Shown here: positions 41,546 to 49,927 of the stretch, piece after piece | Layout: every line of letters starts with the position of its first letter | Position numbering within the stretch: position 1 is the first letter of the stretch | Assembly: GCF_001746365.1 (NCBI RefSeq) | Contig: NZ_MJAJ01000031.1 | Location: 1-64,000 of the forward strand | Source of the DNA: Streptomyces sp. LUP30 | GTDB lineage: Bacteria > Actinomycetota > Actinomycetes > Streptomycetales > Streptomycetaceae | DNA length: 64,000 nt | Reading direction: 5' to 3' | Program-made: the position numbers and the translations under genes | Notes under the pieces: model-generated | What the model was told of the DNA's origin: nothing | The model's input: only the letters and a program-made list of their open reading frames with translations | The model's database searches: none

Positions 41546-42889
41546 ATGGTGGAGAGCGCAGGCGGGGGGCCGGGCGACGGCGCCGCCGAGATGCTCGACC
41601 GTCCGCTGCCGGACGGTGTGCGGCGCAGGGTCGTCACGATCGTCTCCGACGGCTTCGGCGGGCTGACCGTCGGCGAACTGCCCGTCCAGTTGCGCCAGTA
41701 CGCCCGGTTCGCCCCCAATCGGCGGGCCAAGTTCGCGGGGAACGCGATGGCGGCCGCGCTGGAGACCGATCCGCTCTTCAGGCAACGCATCGCCGAGAAG
41801 TTCAGAGAGGTCCAGCCGGAACTGTCCGGCGCCCTCGACTCCGGCTCGCCGACCCCGGCCGCGGACCCGCTCGACGTGGCGGCCGCGGCCTACGTGCTGC
41901 GGCCCGCCGGCTGGGTGAAGCTGGTCACCGCGGCCGGCGAGGAGGCCCAGCGGGCGGACGCGGAGCGGGCCGGCGAGGAGAGCCGGGCCGAACTGGAGCG
42001 ACTGCGCGAGGAGCTCGACCGGGCCCGGGAGCAGACCCGGACGGACACCGAGCGGCTGCGCGCCGAGCTGGACGCGGCGAAGAAGGAGACCGAGTCGCTG
42101 CACCGCAAGCTGCGTTCGGCCCTCAGCGACGTCAAGCGGGGCGAGGCCGCGCTGCGCAAGGTGCAGGCCGAGCTCGAGACCGTGCGCGCCGAGGGGCACG
42201 CCCAGGTGTCCGCCGCGGAGAGCGAGGCCCGGCGGCTGAAGGCGCGGCTGGGCGAGGCCGAGGCCACGCTGGAGGCCACCCGGCGGGCCGCGCGCGAGGG
42301 CCGCAGCGTGGAGGACATGCGGGTGCGGCTGCTGCTGGACACCGTCCTCGACGCGGCCCAGGGGCTGCGTCGGGAACTGGCGCTGCCGCCGGTGTCGGTG
42401 CGTCCTGCGGAGACCGTCGACGCGGTCGAGCCGGGCCGGATGACGCCGAAGGACATCGCCGCCAGGGCCCTGTCGGAGCACGATCCGGCCATTCTCGACC
42501 AGTTGCTCGCGCTGCCGCAGGCGCATCTCGTCGTCGACGGCTACAACGTCACCAAGACCGGCTATCCGCAGATGCCGTTGGAGAAGCAACGGCTGCGGCT
42601 GCTGGGGCAGCTCTCGCAGCTCGCGGCGCAGACCGGCGCCGAGGTCACCTGTGTGTTCGACGGGGCCGAACTGGCCGCTCCGGTGCTGCTCGCTCCGCCG
42701 CGCGGGGTGCGGGTACTGTTCTCCAAGCCGGGCATCACGGCCGACGAGCTGATCCGTCAACTCGTGCGGGCCGAGCCGTCCGGCCGTCCGGTCATCGTCG
42801 CTTCGACCGACCGCGAGGTGGCCGACGGGGTCGCCAAGGTGGGTGCCCGACCGGTGGCTTCCGCGGTACTTCTGAAGCGCCTGTCCTGA
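41546..42889 (+). CDS. NYN (PIN-like) domain protein with long coiled coil
   Basis: A 447-residue protein. An N-terminal ~120-residue helical domain (PVQLRQYARFAPNRRAKFAG) is followed by a coiled coil (about 125-250; repeated ELERLREELDRAREQ-type heptads) and a C-terminal NYN domain from about residue 325 with HLVVDGYNVTKTGYP, EVTCVFDGAE and PVIVASTDREVADGV. NYN domains (YacP/Rae1-like) are metal-dependent RNases; the acidic residues are present, but activity is inferred. The ATG at 41546 is chosen; ribosome site weak. A structured region with a T-tract follows the stop. Confidence 0.85.
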   Translation: MVESAGGGPGDGAAEMLDRPLPDGVRRRVVTIVSDGFGGLTVGELPVQLRQYARFAPNRRAKFAGNAMAAALETDPLFRQRIAEKFREVQPELSGALDSGSPTPAADPLDVAAAAYVLRPAGWVKLVTAAGEEAQRADAERAGEESRAELERLREELDRAREQTRTDTERLRAELDAAKKETESLHRKLRSALSDVKRGEAALRKVQAELETVRAEGHAQVSAAESEARRLKARLGEAEATLEATRRAAREGRSVEDMRVRLLLDTVLDAAQGLRRELALPPVSVRPAETVDAVEPGRMTPKDIAARALSEHDPAILDQLLALPQAHLVVDGYNVTKTGYPQMPLEKQRLRLLGQLSQLAAQTGAEVTCVFDGAELAAPVLLAPPRGVRVLFSKPGITADELIRQLVRAEPSGRPVIVASTDREVADGVAKVGARPVASAVLLKRLS

Positions 42890-42931
42890 AGGTCGAAGTT
42901 CGCAGGTTTAATGACCGAATTGACGCAATCG

Positions 42932-43008
42932 TCACGCAACGTAGTGTCAATCGCGCATCACTGCTCGTGAGTTGAGTGAAAAAACTGCGTTGCGTGATGG
43001 GTTTTTTT
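42932..43008 (+). terminator. Structured region with T7 tract between the NYN and NlpC/P60 genes
   Basis: TCACGCAACG (42932-42941) pairs perfectly with CGTTGCGTGA (42988-42997). The ~46-nt loop contains a smaller possible hairpin TCACT...AGTGA. Seven T residues follow at 43002-43008. This reads as a terminator for the NYN gene or an attenuator in the leader of the NlpC/P60 gene. The local base composition is markedly less GC-rich than its surroundings. Confidence 0.55.
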
Positions 43009-43101
43009 CTTCTGAGGATTTGAACTGATCACGGCGAGGTCACTAAGGTCAGGCCTCGAACCTCCACACGGGTGATCACTCAAAAGAAGGAGCCCGTCTC
43101 C

Positions 43102-44142
43102 GTGGCGTCCCACCGTCGACCGAAGCAGCCCAGTCGCGCACGCGTGACCGTGCTGACCACCGCAGCCGCCGCTGCCGTCGTGCTGAGCTCGCAGGCCGCC
43201 AACGCGGCCCCCAGCCAGAAGCTCACCAAGGACGAGGTCAAGAGCAAGGTCGACAAGCTCTACGAAGAGGCGGAGCAGGCCACCGAGACGTTCAACGGGG
43301 CCCAGGAGAAGCAGGAGAAGCTCCAGAAGGAGATCTCCACCATCCAGGACAACGTGGCCCGGGGGCAGGCGGATCTCAACGAGCTGCGCGACTCCATGGG
43401 TCTGGCGGCCGCCGCCCAGTACCGCACCGGGTCCATAGACTCGTCCCTGCAGCTTCTTCTGTCCTCGAACCCGGACGACTTCCTGGACAAGGCCTCGGCC
43501 GCCGACCAGTTGAGCGCCCAGCAGGTCGAGGCGCTCAAGAAGATCCAGGAGAAACAGCGCGAGCTCGCGCAGCAGCGCACCGAGGCCTCCGGCAAGCTCA
43601 AGGACCTCGCCACGACGCGCACGGAACTGGGCAAGAAGAAGCAGGAAGTCCAGGCCAAGCTCGCCGAGGCGCGCAAGCTCCTCAACACGCTGACGGCCAA
43701 GGAGAAGGCCGCCCTCGCCGCCGCCGACACCCGCGCCAGCCGGGACGCCGGTCAGCGGGTCGACCTCGGCGACGCCCCCACCGGCTCCGGCCGGGCCATG
43801 GCCGCCTTCCAGGCCGCGCAGAGCCAGCTCGGCAAGCCCTACCACTACGGCTCCACCGGCACCGCCATGTACGACTGCTCGGGCCTCACCTCCTGGGCCT
43901 ACGGACAGGCCGGCGTCGGCATCCCGCGGACCTCGGAGCAGCAGGCCAACATCGGGACGCGCATCTACTCGCAGAGCGACCTCAAGGTCGGCGACCTGGT
44001 GTTCTTCTTCAACGACCTGCACCACGTGGGCCTGTACGCGGGCAACGGCCAGATCATCCACGCGCCGCGCACCGGCACCGTCGTGCGCTACGAGTCGATG
44101 GGCACGATCGGCGGCCCGTTCATGTTCGGCGTCCGCGTCTGA
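43102..44142 (+). CDS. Secreted NlpC/P60 peptidoglycan hydrolase (copy 1)
   Basis: A 346-residue secreted protein with a signal peptide (VLTTAAAAAVVLSSQAANA), a coiled-coil domain (about 40-215) and an NlpC/P60 domain with the catalytic Cys in MYDCSGLTSWAYG and His in HHVGLYAGNGQIIHAP. Enzymes of this RipA-like layout cut the D-Glu-diaminopimelate bond in stem peptides. The GTG at 43102 (MASHRRPKQ) has GAAGGAG about 10 nt upstream. A second copy of the same layout follows, so the pair arose by tandem duplication. Confidence 0.92.
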   Translation: MASHRRPKQPSRARVTVLTTAAAAAVVLSSQAANAAPSQKLTKDEVKSKVDKLYEEAEQATETFNGAQEKQEKLQKEISTIQDNVARGQADLNELRDSMGLAAAAQYRTGSIDSSLQLLLSSNPDDFLDKASAADQLSAQQVEALKKIQEKQRELAQQRTEASGKLKDLATTRTELGKKKQEVQAKLAEARKLLNTLTAKEKAALAAADTRASRDAGQRVDLGDAPTGSGRAMAAFQAAQSQLGKPYHYGSTGTAMYDCSGLTSWAYGQAGVGIPRTSEQQANIGTRIYSQSDLKVGDLVFFFNDLHHVGLYAGNGQIIHAPRTGTVVRYESMGTIGGPFMFGVRV

Positions 44143-44363
44143 TCCACGCCGGGCCGGTGTCCGATCAACCTCAAGATCAGGACACCACGCCGCCCGAACG
44201 GGCGAATCATGACGACGAGGAGTGACCCCACGCCCCGCCGGTGACCTGCGTCAGCGGCGGGGCGTCACTGTGCGTGCCCGCCGAGGTCTTTGGCCGACCC
44301 CCCGTCGCGGGGCTACTGTCTGCCGCGTTTCCCTGTCCACCGGTGGAAGGAGCGCGGCTTTCC

Positions 44364-45386
44364 GTGGGGTCCCATCGCCGCCTTGCACAGTCCGGGTTCG
44401 ACCGGGGCGCCTGCAGCGCCCTGAGCGTGCTGTCCGTCGCGGCCGCCGCCCTCGGCGCCGTGTCCGCCGTACCGGCCACGGCCGCACCGCACGACGGCAC
44501 CCGTGCCGAGGTGGACCGTCTCTACGAGGAGGCCGAGAAGGCCACCGAGGCCTACGACAAGGCCGACGAAAGCGCCGGCGTCCTGCGCCGACAGGTCGGC
44601 GACGCCCAGGACCACATCGCCCGCCAGCAGGAGCGCGTCAACGGCCTGCGCGAGCAGCTCGGTTCGCTGGCCGGCGCCCAGTACCGCTCCGGCGGTCTCG
44701 ACCCCTCCCTGGCGCTGCTGTTCTCCGACGACCCGGAGGAGTACCTCGCCAAGGCGTCCGTCCTGGACCGGATCACCGCCCACCAGGCCGGTGAACTGAG
44801 GGAGCTGCAGGGCGCCCTGCGCGAGCTCGCCCAGGAGCGCACCGAGGCCGCCCGCAAGCTCGCCGAGCTGGACAAGAGCCGCAGGGCCGTGGTCGGCCAC
44901 AAGCGGACCGTGGAGCAGAAGCTCGCCAAGGCGAGGGCGTTGCTCAACTCCCTGCCGTCCGGGGAACGCGCCGCCTACGACCGGGCCTCCCGCTCCGACC
45001 GCGAGGACCTGCCCGGCCTCTCGGGGTCGGTCCCGGCGTCCGGCCGGGCTGCCGCCGCGCTGGCCGCCGTCCGTTCCGCGCTCGGCAAGCCGTACGTATG
45101 GGGCGCCAACGGGCCCTCGGGCTTCGACTGTTCGGGCCTCATGCAGTGGTCGTACGCGCAGGCCGGCGTCTCGCTGCCGCGCACCTCGCAGGCCCAGGCG
45201 CACGCCGGGCGGCGGGTCCCGCTCTCCCAGGCCCGGCCCGGCGACATCGTCACGTACCGCTCCGACGCCAGCCATGTCGGCATGTACGTCGGCAACGGCC
45301 AGGTCATCCACGCCCCCTATCCGGGGGCGCCGGTGCGCTACGACCCGGTCGGGATGATGCCGGTCTCGTCCGTCACCAGGCCCTGA
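44364..45386 (+). CDS. Secreted NlpC/P60 peptidoglycan hydrolase (copy 2)
   Basis: A 340-residue paralogue of the preceding gene: signal peptide ending VSAVPATAAP, coiled coil starting with the same RLYEEAEKATEAYDKA pattern, and an NlpC/P60 domain with catalytic Cys in GFDCSGLMQWSYAQ and His in SHVGMYVGNGQVIHAP. The GTG at 44364 (MGSHRRLAQ) is chosen by analogy with copy 1, with AAGGAG 11 nt upstream. About 220 bp separate the copies, so each may have its own promoter. Confidence 0.9.
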   Translation: MGSHRRLAQSGFDRGACSALSVLSVAAAALGAVSAVPATAAPHDGTRAEVDRLYEEAEKATEAYDKADESAGVLRRQVGDAQDHIARQQERVNGLREQLGSLAGAQYRSGGLDPSLALLFSDDPEEYLAKASVLDRITAHQAGELRELQGALRELAQERTEAARKLAELDKSRRAVVGHKRTVEQKLAKARALLNSLPSGERAAYDRASRSDREDLPGLSGSVPASGRAAAALAAVRSALGKPYVWGANGPSGFDCSGLMQWSYAQAGVSLPRTSQAQAHAGRRVPLSQARPGDIVTYRSDASHVGMYVGNGQVIHAPYPGAPVRYDPVGMMPVSSVTRP

Positions 45387-45413
45387 CCCTCGGCCCGTCG
45401 GGCACGGCCGCCG

Positions 45414-45419
45414 TACGAT
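45414..45419 (+). promoter_or_regulatory. Probable -10 box of the leaderless metallopeptidase-like gene
   Basis: TACGAT ends 7 nt before the ATG at 45427, with no ribosome site between, matching leaderless geometry. It lies 28 bp after the stop of NlpC/P60 copy 2. Confidence 0.5.
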
Positions 45420-45426
45420 CGGGTGG

Positions 45427-46629
45427 ATGACTGGTCGAAGGCGGATGTGCGGATTCCGGGGCGTGGGGCCCTGGCCGGTGGTCGGCACGCTCCTCGCCTC
45501 CCTGGTCGCCTGCGGCGGCCGCCCCGGCACGGACGGCACGCGGGCCGACGTGCAAAGGCTCCTCGACCGGCGGGCCGCCGCGGTCCTCGACCGGGACGTG
45601 CGCGCCTACGCGGACACCGGCAGCGCCGCCGGGTTCGCCGCGGTGCGGGCCGTTCCGCTGGCGGCCTGGTCCTACCGCGTGACGGCGCTGCGGCGCGGCG
45701 GGGACACCGCCACCGCGGACGCCGAGCTGAGCTACCGGGTCGAGGGCTACGACCGGGCCCCGGTGGTCGTCAAGCGCACCGTGCGCCTGGCCCGGGACAC
45801 GGGCGGGCGGTGGTCGGTGACGTCGGAGAAGCCCGCGAAGGAGACCGGCCAGCAGTTGTGGGACCAGGGAACGGTGAACGTCGTGCGCGGGACGCACAGT
45901 CTGGTGCTGGGGGTCGGGCAGTCCGCTGACCGGCTGCGGTCCTTCGCGGAGCTGGCCGACGACGCCGTCCCCGAGGTGTCGGCGGCCTGGGGCACCGCCT
46001 GGGCGGGCCACGTCGTCGTCCTGGTGCCGAAGTCGCTGACGGGCATGGCGGGGCTGCTGGGCTCGCCCGTCGCCGCCTACCGGGGGATCGCCGCGGTGAC
46101 GACGGGGGAGACGGGCGGCCGGACGAAGACTCCCGCGGACCGGGTCATCGTCAACCCCGACGCGTACGGCATGCTCGGCCGGGTCGGCCGGCAGGTGGTC
46201 CTCACCCACGAGACCACGCATGTCGCCACCCGCGCCCACACCGACGCCGCCACCCCGCTGTGGCTGTCCGAGGGGTACGCCGACTGGGTCGGCTACCGCG
46301 GCACCGGACGCACTCCGCCCGAGGTCGCGCCGGAACTGCAGCACTCCGTCATGACCGGGAGCGTCCCGGCGGCGCTGCCCGCGGACGGCGACTTCGCGTT
46401 CTCCGGCGACGCCGGCCGGCTGGCCGAGGCGTACGAGGGCGGCTGGCTGGCCTGCCGGATGATCGCCGAGCGGTGGGGCGAGGTGGAACTCGACGCGTTC
46501 TACCGGGCCGTCGGGGAGCACCAGGAGCGGCCGGGGGCGGTGGAGGGCGCGCTGAAGGACGTCCTGGGCACCTCTCTCCCGGAGTTCACCAGGAACTGGC
46601 AGGAGTACCTGAGGGCGCAGCTCGGCTGA
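45427..46629 (+). CDS. Putative gluzincin metallopeptidase lipoprotein
   Basis: A 400-residue lipoprotein (signal PVVGTLLASLVACGG). The central region has VVLTHETTHVATRAH, an HExxH zinc motif, followed ~16 residues later by PLWLSEGYADWVGYRG, whose Glu is the likely third ligand; this is the gluzincin/peptidase MA pattern. An N-terminal ~150-residue domain is NTF2-like or stalk-like. Substrate unknown; it follows two cell-wall hydrolases, so an envelope role is likely. The C-terminal helix ends LPEFTRNWQEYLRAQL. Confidence 0.83.
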   Translation: MTGRRRMCGFRGVGPWPVVGTLLASLVACGGRPGTDGTRADVQRLLDRRAAAVLDRDVRAYADTGSAAGFAAVRAVPLAAWSYRVTALRRGGDTATADAELSYRVEGYDRAPVVVKRTVRLARDTGGRWSVTSEKPAKETGQQLWDQGTVNVVRGTHSLVLGVGQSADRLRSFAELADDAVPEVSAAWGTAWAGHVVVLVPKSLTGMAGLLGSPVAAYRGIAAVTTGETGGRTKTPADRVIVNPDAYGMLGRVGRQVVLTHETTHVATRAHTDAATPLWLSEGYADWVGYRGTGRTPPEVAPELQHSVMTGSVPAALPADGDFAFSGDAGRLAEAYEGGWLACRMIAERWGEVELDAFYRAVGEHQERPGAVEGALKDVLGTSLPEFTRNWQEYLRAQLG

Positions 46630-46660
46630 GCGGCCGGGGCGACGTGGTGGGCCGCCCGGG

Positions 46661-47200
46661 TCACCCGGTCCGGTCGGGCGCGGTCAGCTCCGCGATCGCC
46701 TCGCGCAGCCACGCCCGCTCCGCCTGCCCGGTCGCCCGTGCGACCCGCAGAATGCCCCGCCGGAACAGGTCGTCCTCCCGCTCCGCCCGCACGGGCTCGC
46801 CGTCGACGTAGAAGAAGCTCGCCGGCGTCTCCAGGAAGTCCAGGCGCCGCCGCAGAACGGCCGACTGCTCCGCGGGGTCGGGAAGGTGACGCAGGAACGC
46901 CAGGACGGTGTTGAAGCGGACGTGGTCCGTGATCTCGGCCTGCTTGGGGCGGCGCAGGCGTTCCAGCAGGTCCGCCCGCCCCCGGTCGGTGAGGGTCAGC
47001 ACTCGGCGCGGAGCCGCGCCCGCACCGTCCTCGGTGTGCTGATCGAGCCTGCCCGCGGCGACCAGGCGGGTGATCGCCGGGTAGAGCGCGCCGTCGCTGA
47101 CCGGGCGGACATGACCGGTCAGGGCGGTGATGCGCTCCTTCAACTCGTAACCGTGCAGCGGCTCCTCGGCGAGGAAGCCGAGGATCGACAGCTCAAGCAT
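46661..47200 (-). CDS. PadR-family transcriptional regulator
   Basis: A 179-residue PadR regulator. The winged-helix domain is MLELSILGFLAEEPLHGYELKERI...RPVSDGALYPAITRLVAAGRL, and the C-terminal half is an alpha-helical dimerisation domain with VRFNTVLAFLRHLP. ATG at 47200 has GGGAGG just upstream; an in-frame ATG at 47230 also has a purine-rich leader and would add ten residues. It is divergent from a MATE efflux gene across a perfect 21-bp palindrome, so it likely represses both itself and the pump, relieved by a pump substrate. Confidence 0.9.
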   Translation of the reverse strand: MLELSILGFLAEEPLHGYELKERITALTGHVRPVSDGALYPAITRLVAAGRLDQHTEDGAGAAPRRVLTLTDRGRADLLERLRRPKQAEITDHVRFNTVLAFLRHLPDPAEQSAVLRRRLDFLETPASFFYVDGEPVRAEREDDLFRRGILRVARATGQAERAWLREAIAELTAPDRTG

Positions 47201-47232
47201 GGTCCTCCCTTGCGGACGCGCTGACGGCATGT

Positions 47233-47279
47233 TACCTCTTATCGAGTTACCTCGTTTAGAGGTAACTCGATAAGAGGTA
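47233..47279. promoter_or_regulatory. Perfect 21-bp inverted repeat, probable PadR operator
   Basis: Arms at 47233-47253 and 47259-47279 are exact reverse complements around GTTTA. Each arm holds two TACCTC half-sites, so four copies (TACCTC or GAGGTA) are evenly placed. The element occupies nearly all the space between the PadR and MATE starts and is strikingly AT-rich for this genome. Two PadR dimers could bind. Confidence 0.85.
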
Positions 47280-47321
47280 TACCGGTCGGCCGTGTGCCGC
47301 ACTTCCGAGGGGGACCCCGTC

Positions 47322-48650
47322 GTGGACAGTCATCGCGGACAGCTGGTGGCGCTCGCCCGTCCGGTCTACTTCTCGCTCCTGGCCTCGGTGGCCGCCGGCA
47401 TCATCAACACCGTCTGGGTGTCCCGGCTGGGCGGACCGGCGGTGGCCGCCGTGGCGGTGGCCACCAACGCCGAGAACGTGCTGCTGGGCGTGGCGCTGGT
47501 GTTCGCCTCGGGGACGACCGTGCTGGTCGCCCATGCGAGGGGCGCGCGGGACCCCGGCACGGTGCGCGCGGCGGTACGAGGCGGCTGGGCGCTGTGTGCG
47601 CTGGTCACGCCGGTGATCGCGGTCGGAGGCTGCCTGCTGCGCGAGCCGCTGGCCCGTCTCGTGCTCGGCGGGCACGGCGGCCCCGCCCTGCCCCTGGCCG
47701 TCTCGTACTTCGCTGTCTCGATGCCGGGCGTCGCCGTCTTCTTCGCCCAGCAGCTCGTCGACGGCATCCTCAAGGGCACGGGCGACACGAGGACGCCGAT
47801 GCGTCTGGCCCTGCTCGCCAACGGCCTGATCCTCATCGGCGACCCGCTGTTCATCCACCTCTACGGCGTGCGCGGCGCCGCTGTCTCCACGGTGCTGTGC
47901 CGGGCCGCGGCCCTCGGCGCAGGGCTGTCGGCCCTGCGCCGCAACGCCGTGCTGCGGACGGCCGTCCGGGCGGCGCCCACGCTCTCCACGGCCGCCTCCC
48001 TGCGGCGCACGCTGCTGACCGGCCTGCCGATGGCGGCCGACTTCACCCTGCGCCAGGGCGGGGCGCTCGCCCTGGTCGCCGTGGTGGCGCGGCTCGGGGT
48101 GACGGCGGTCGCCGCGTACGCGACCGCCTACAAGGTCATGTACGTGGCGACGATGGCCTTCTACGCCGTCCGTCAGGCCGCCTCCATCCACACCGCGCAC
48201 ACCCGGGGCGAGGGCCGGGAGGAGCGCCGGGCGATCGGGCGGCAGGCCGTGCTCGTCTCCGGGGCCGTCGCCCTGGTGGCCGCCCTCCTGCTGTACGCCG
48301 CCGCGCCCTGGATCATGACCGCCTTCGGCGCCGGGCCCGGCGTGGTCCGCGACGGGGTGCTGTTCCTGCGCTGTGTCGGGCCGTATCTGCTGCTCATGGC
48401 CGGGTTCATCGCCGTGGGCGGCGTCTTCGAGGGCAGCGGGGGAGCGCCGGTGCTGCTGCGGGTGACCCTGCTGGGCACGGCCGTGCAGCTGCCGCTGGCG
48501 TACGCGCTGTCGGGGCTGGGGCTGCCGGGGATCTGTCTGGCCCTGGCCCTCTCGATGGGCGTGCAGAGCCTGGTGGTGGGGGCGGTGCTGCGGCGGGCGT
48601 GGCCCCGGCGTCAGGAGGAGGCCGCCGGCGTGCCGGCGGGGGCGGTCTGA
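47322..48650 (+). CDS. MATE-family multidrug efflux transporter
   Basis: A 442-residue transporter with 12 predicted helices, in two related halves (about 10-215 and 230-430). Features include AAGIINTVWVSRLGGPAVAAVAVA near the N terminus, QQLVDGILKGTGDTRTPM and GGVFEGSGGAPVLL in equivalent positions of the halves. Such pumps export cationic or aromatic drugs with Na+ or H+. GTG at 47322 has GAGGGGG 8 nt upstream; an in-frame GTG at 47292 is less well placed. Its 3' end overlaps the convergent glycosyltransferase gene by 40 bp. Confidence 0.9.
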   Translation: MDSHRGQLVALARPVYFSLLASVAAGIINTVWVSRLGGPAVAAVAVATNAENVLLGVALVFASGTTVLVAHARGARDPGTVRAAVRGGWALCALVTPVIAVGGCLLREPLARLVLGGHGGPALPLAVSYFAVSMPGVAVFFAQQLVDGILKGTGDTRTPMRLALLANGLILIGDPLFIHLYGVRGAAVSTVLCRAAALGAGLSALRRNAVLRTAVRAAPTLSTAASLRRTLLTGLPMAADFTLRQGGALALVAVVARLGVTAVAAYATAYKVMYVATMAFYAVRQAASIHTAHTRGEGREERRAIGRQAVLVSGAVALVAALLLYAAAPWIMTAFGAGPGVVRDGVLFLRCVGPYLLLMAGFIAVGGVFEGSGGAPVLLRVTLLGTAVQLPLAYALSGLGLPGICLALALSMGVQSLVVGAVLRRAWPRRQEEAAGVPAGAV

Positions 48651-49858
48651 GCGAGCGGGGCGGCGTCCGAGGCGGCGCCCGGCGCCGTCGAGCGCCACAG
48701 CCTCACGGCCGCGGTGAGCGCGGCGGCCACCAGCAGGCCGTTGCGCCAGAACATCAGGGCGACCCCGAGGGGGGTGCTCGCGACGACGTCCGCGAAGCAG
48801 AGCGGGAACTCCAGGCCCGTCACGGCCGCCGCGGCCAGGACCAGTGCTGCGGGCGCGGTCATGCGGCCGGCCTCGAAGCACAGGCAGACCGCCGCGAGCC
48901 CGATGAGCCACACGAGGTACTGGGGGCTGATCACCCTGCTGGTGACGGTGAACAGCAGGACCGCCGTGAAGGCCGCCTCCGCGAGCGTGTGCGCCGTGAG
49001 GCGTCTCGCGGTCAGCCGCCACAGCAGCAGCCAGCCGCATGCGAGCGCCGTCAGCCCCAGCGCCACGTCGCTCACGAGGCCCGTGTACGGGCCGGCGAAC
49101 TCCAGCGAGCCGTAGCGGAACAGCACCTCGCCCGGCCAGCCGAGGTGCCGGGCCGCATGCAGGGCGAGGCCGGCCACCGACTCCACCTCGACGCCCCGGT
49201 CCCGCTGGGAGGCCAGAAAGGCGAAGGCGCCGGGCAGGGCGAGGGCGGACACGGCGCACAGGGCGAGGGCCGTCACCGCCGCCGCACCCCACGCCCGACG
49301 GCGTACCGCGCCCGCGAGCAGCAGCACCGGCCATCCCTTCAGCAGTGCCGCGAAGCCGGTCAGCGCCCCCATCGTCCGAGGCCGGCGCACGCCGGCGACC
49401 AGGGCGGCGACCGCTACGGCCGTCACCATCACGTCGTAGCGGGCGTAGACGGTGGGGCCCAGCAACGGGACGCCCGTCACCCATGTCCACGCGCCGCGCA
49501 GCGACCGGCCGGAGTGCAGGCCCGTGTGCAGCAGCGGCACGAGCACGGCCAGGTCGGCGAGGAAGGCCAGGACGAAGAAGGCCGACGCGTACCCGAGGAA
49601 GGGCAGCGCAGCGGGGGAGAGGATCGCGAGGGCGGCGGCGGGCGGGTACTGCCAGGTGACGTCGCTCGCCGGGAAGGCCCCGGCGCGCAGCACCTCGTAC
49701 CAGCCGCGGTAGATGACGGACACGTCGTCGGTGACGTCCGGGCCGGGGAAGCGGAGCACCCCGAAGACGAGGAGCAGCAGCGTCAGACGGGTCGCGCCCC
49801 AGGTCGTCAGCAGACAGGTCAGGGGCCGCCGCACGGCCGTCGTCTCCATGCCGCTCAT
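48611..49858 (-). CDS. Polyprenyl-phosphate-dependent mannosyltransferase-like membrane protein (GT87/DUF2029)
   Basis: A 415-residue protein with about ten helices. The periplasmic segment YRGWYEVLRAGAFPASDVTWQYPPAAAL and the C-terminal SRVISPQYLVWLIGL motif are typical of GT-C mannosyltransferases of Actinobacteria. These use polyprenyl-phosphomannose to extend lipoglycans outside the membrane. ATG at 49858 follows GGGGGGAG closely; ATG at 49849 is an alternative. A GT4 glycosyltransferase gene starts 70 bp away in the opposite direction, so both may serve one glycolipid pathway. Confidence 0.82.
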   Translation of the reverse strand: MSGMETTAVRRPLTCLLTTWGATRLTLLLLVFGVLRFPGPDVTDDVSVIYRGWYEVLRAGAFPASDVTWQYPPAAALAILSPAALPFLGYASAFFVLAFLADLAVLVPLLHTGLHSGRSLRGAWTWVTGVPLLGPTVYARYDVMVTAVAVAALVAGVRRPRTMGALTGFAALLKGWPVLLLAGAVRRRAWGAAAVTALALCAVSALALPGAFAFLASQRDRGVEVESVAGLALHAARHLGWPGEVLFRYGSLEFAGPYTGLVSDVALGLTALACGWLLLWRLTARRLTAHTLAEAAFTAVLLFTVTSRVISPQYLVWLIGLAAVCLCFEAGRMTAPAALVLAAAAVTGLEFPLCFADVVASTPLGVALMFWRNGLLVAAALTAAVRLWRSTAPGAASDAAPLAQTAPAGTPAASS

Positions 49859-49913
49859 GATCTCCCCCCGGGCTGTGGAGCGCCGCCGGGCGCGGCCGTG
49901 CGGAGCGTTTGGA

Positions 49914-49919
49914 TAGGGT
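49914..49919 (+). promoter_or_regulatory. Probable -10 box of the leaderless GT4 gene
   Basis: TAGGGT ends 8 nt before the ATG at 49928 and no ribosome site is seen between. Confidence 0.5.
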
Positions 49920-49927
49920 CGGTCGCG

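Noticed and set aside
42890..43101. Possible c-di-AMP (ydaO-type) riboswitch before the NlpC/P60 gene
   Set aside because: Such riboswitches precede some Streptomyces wall hydrolases, but the conserved core elements I know are absent here; only generic hairpins and a T-tract are seen.
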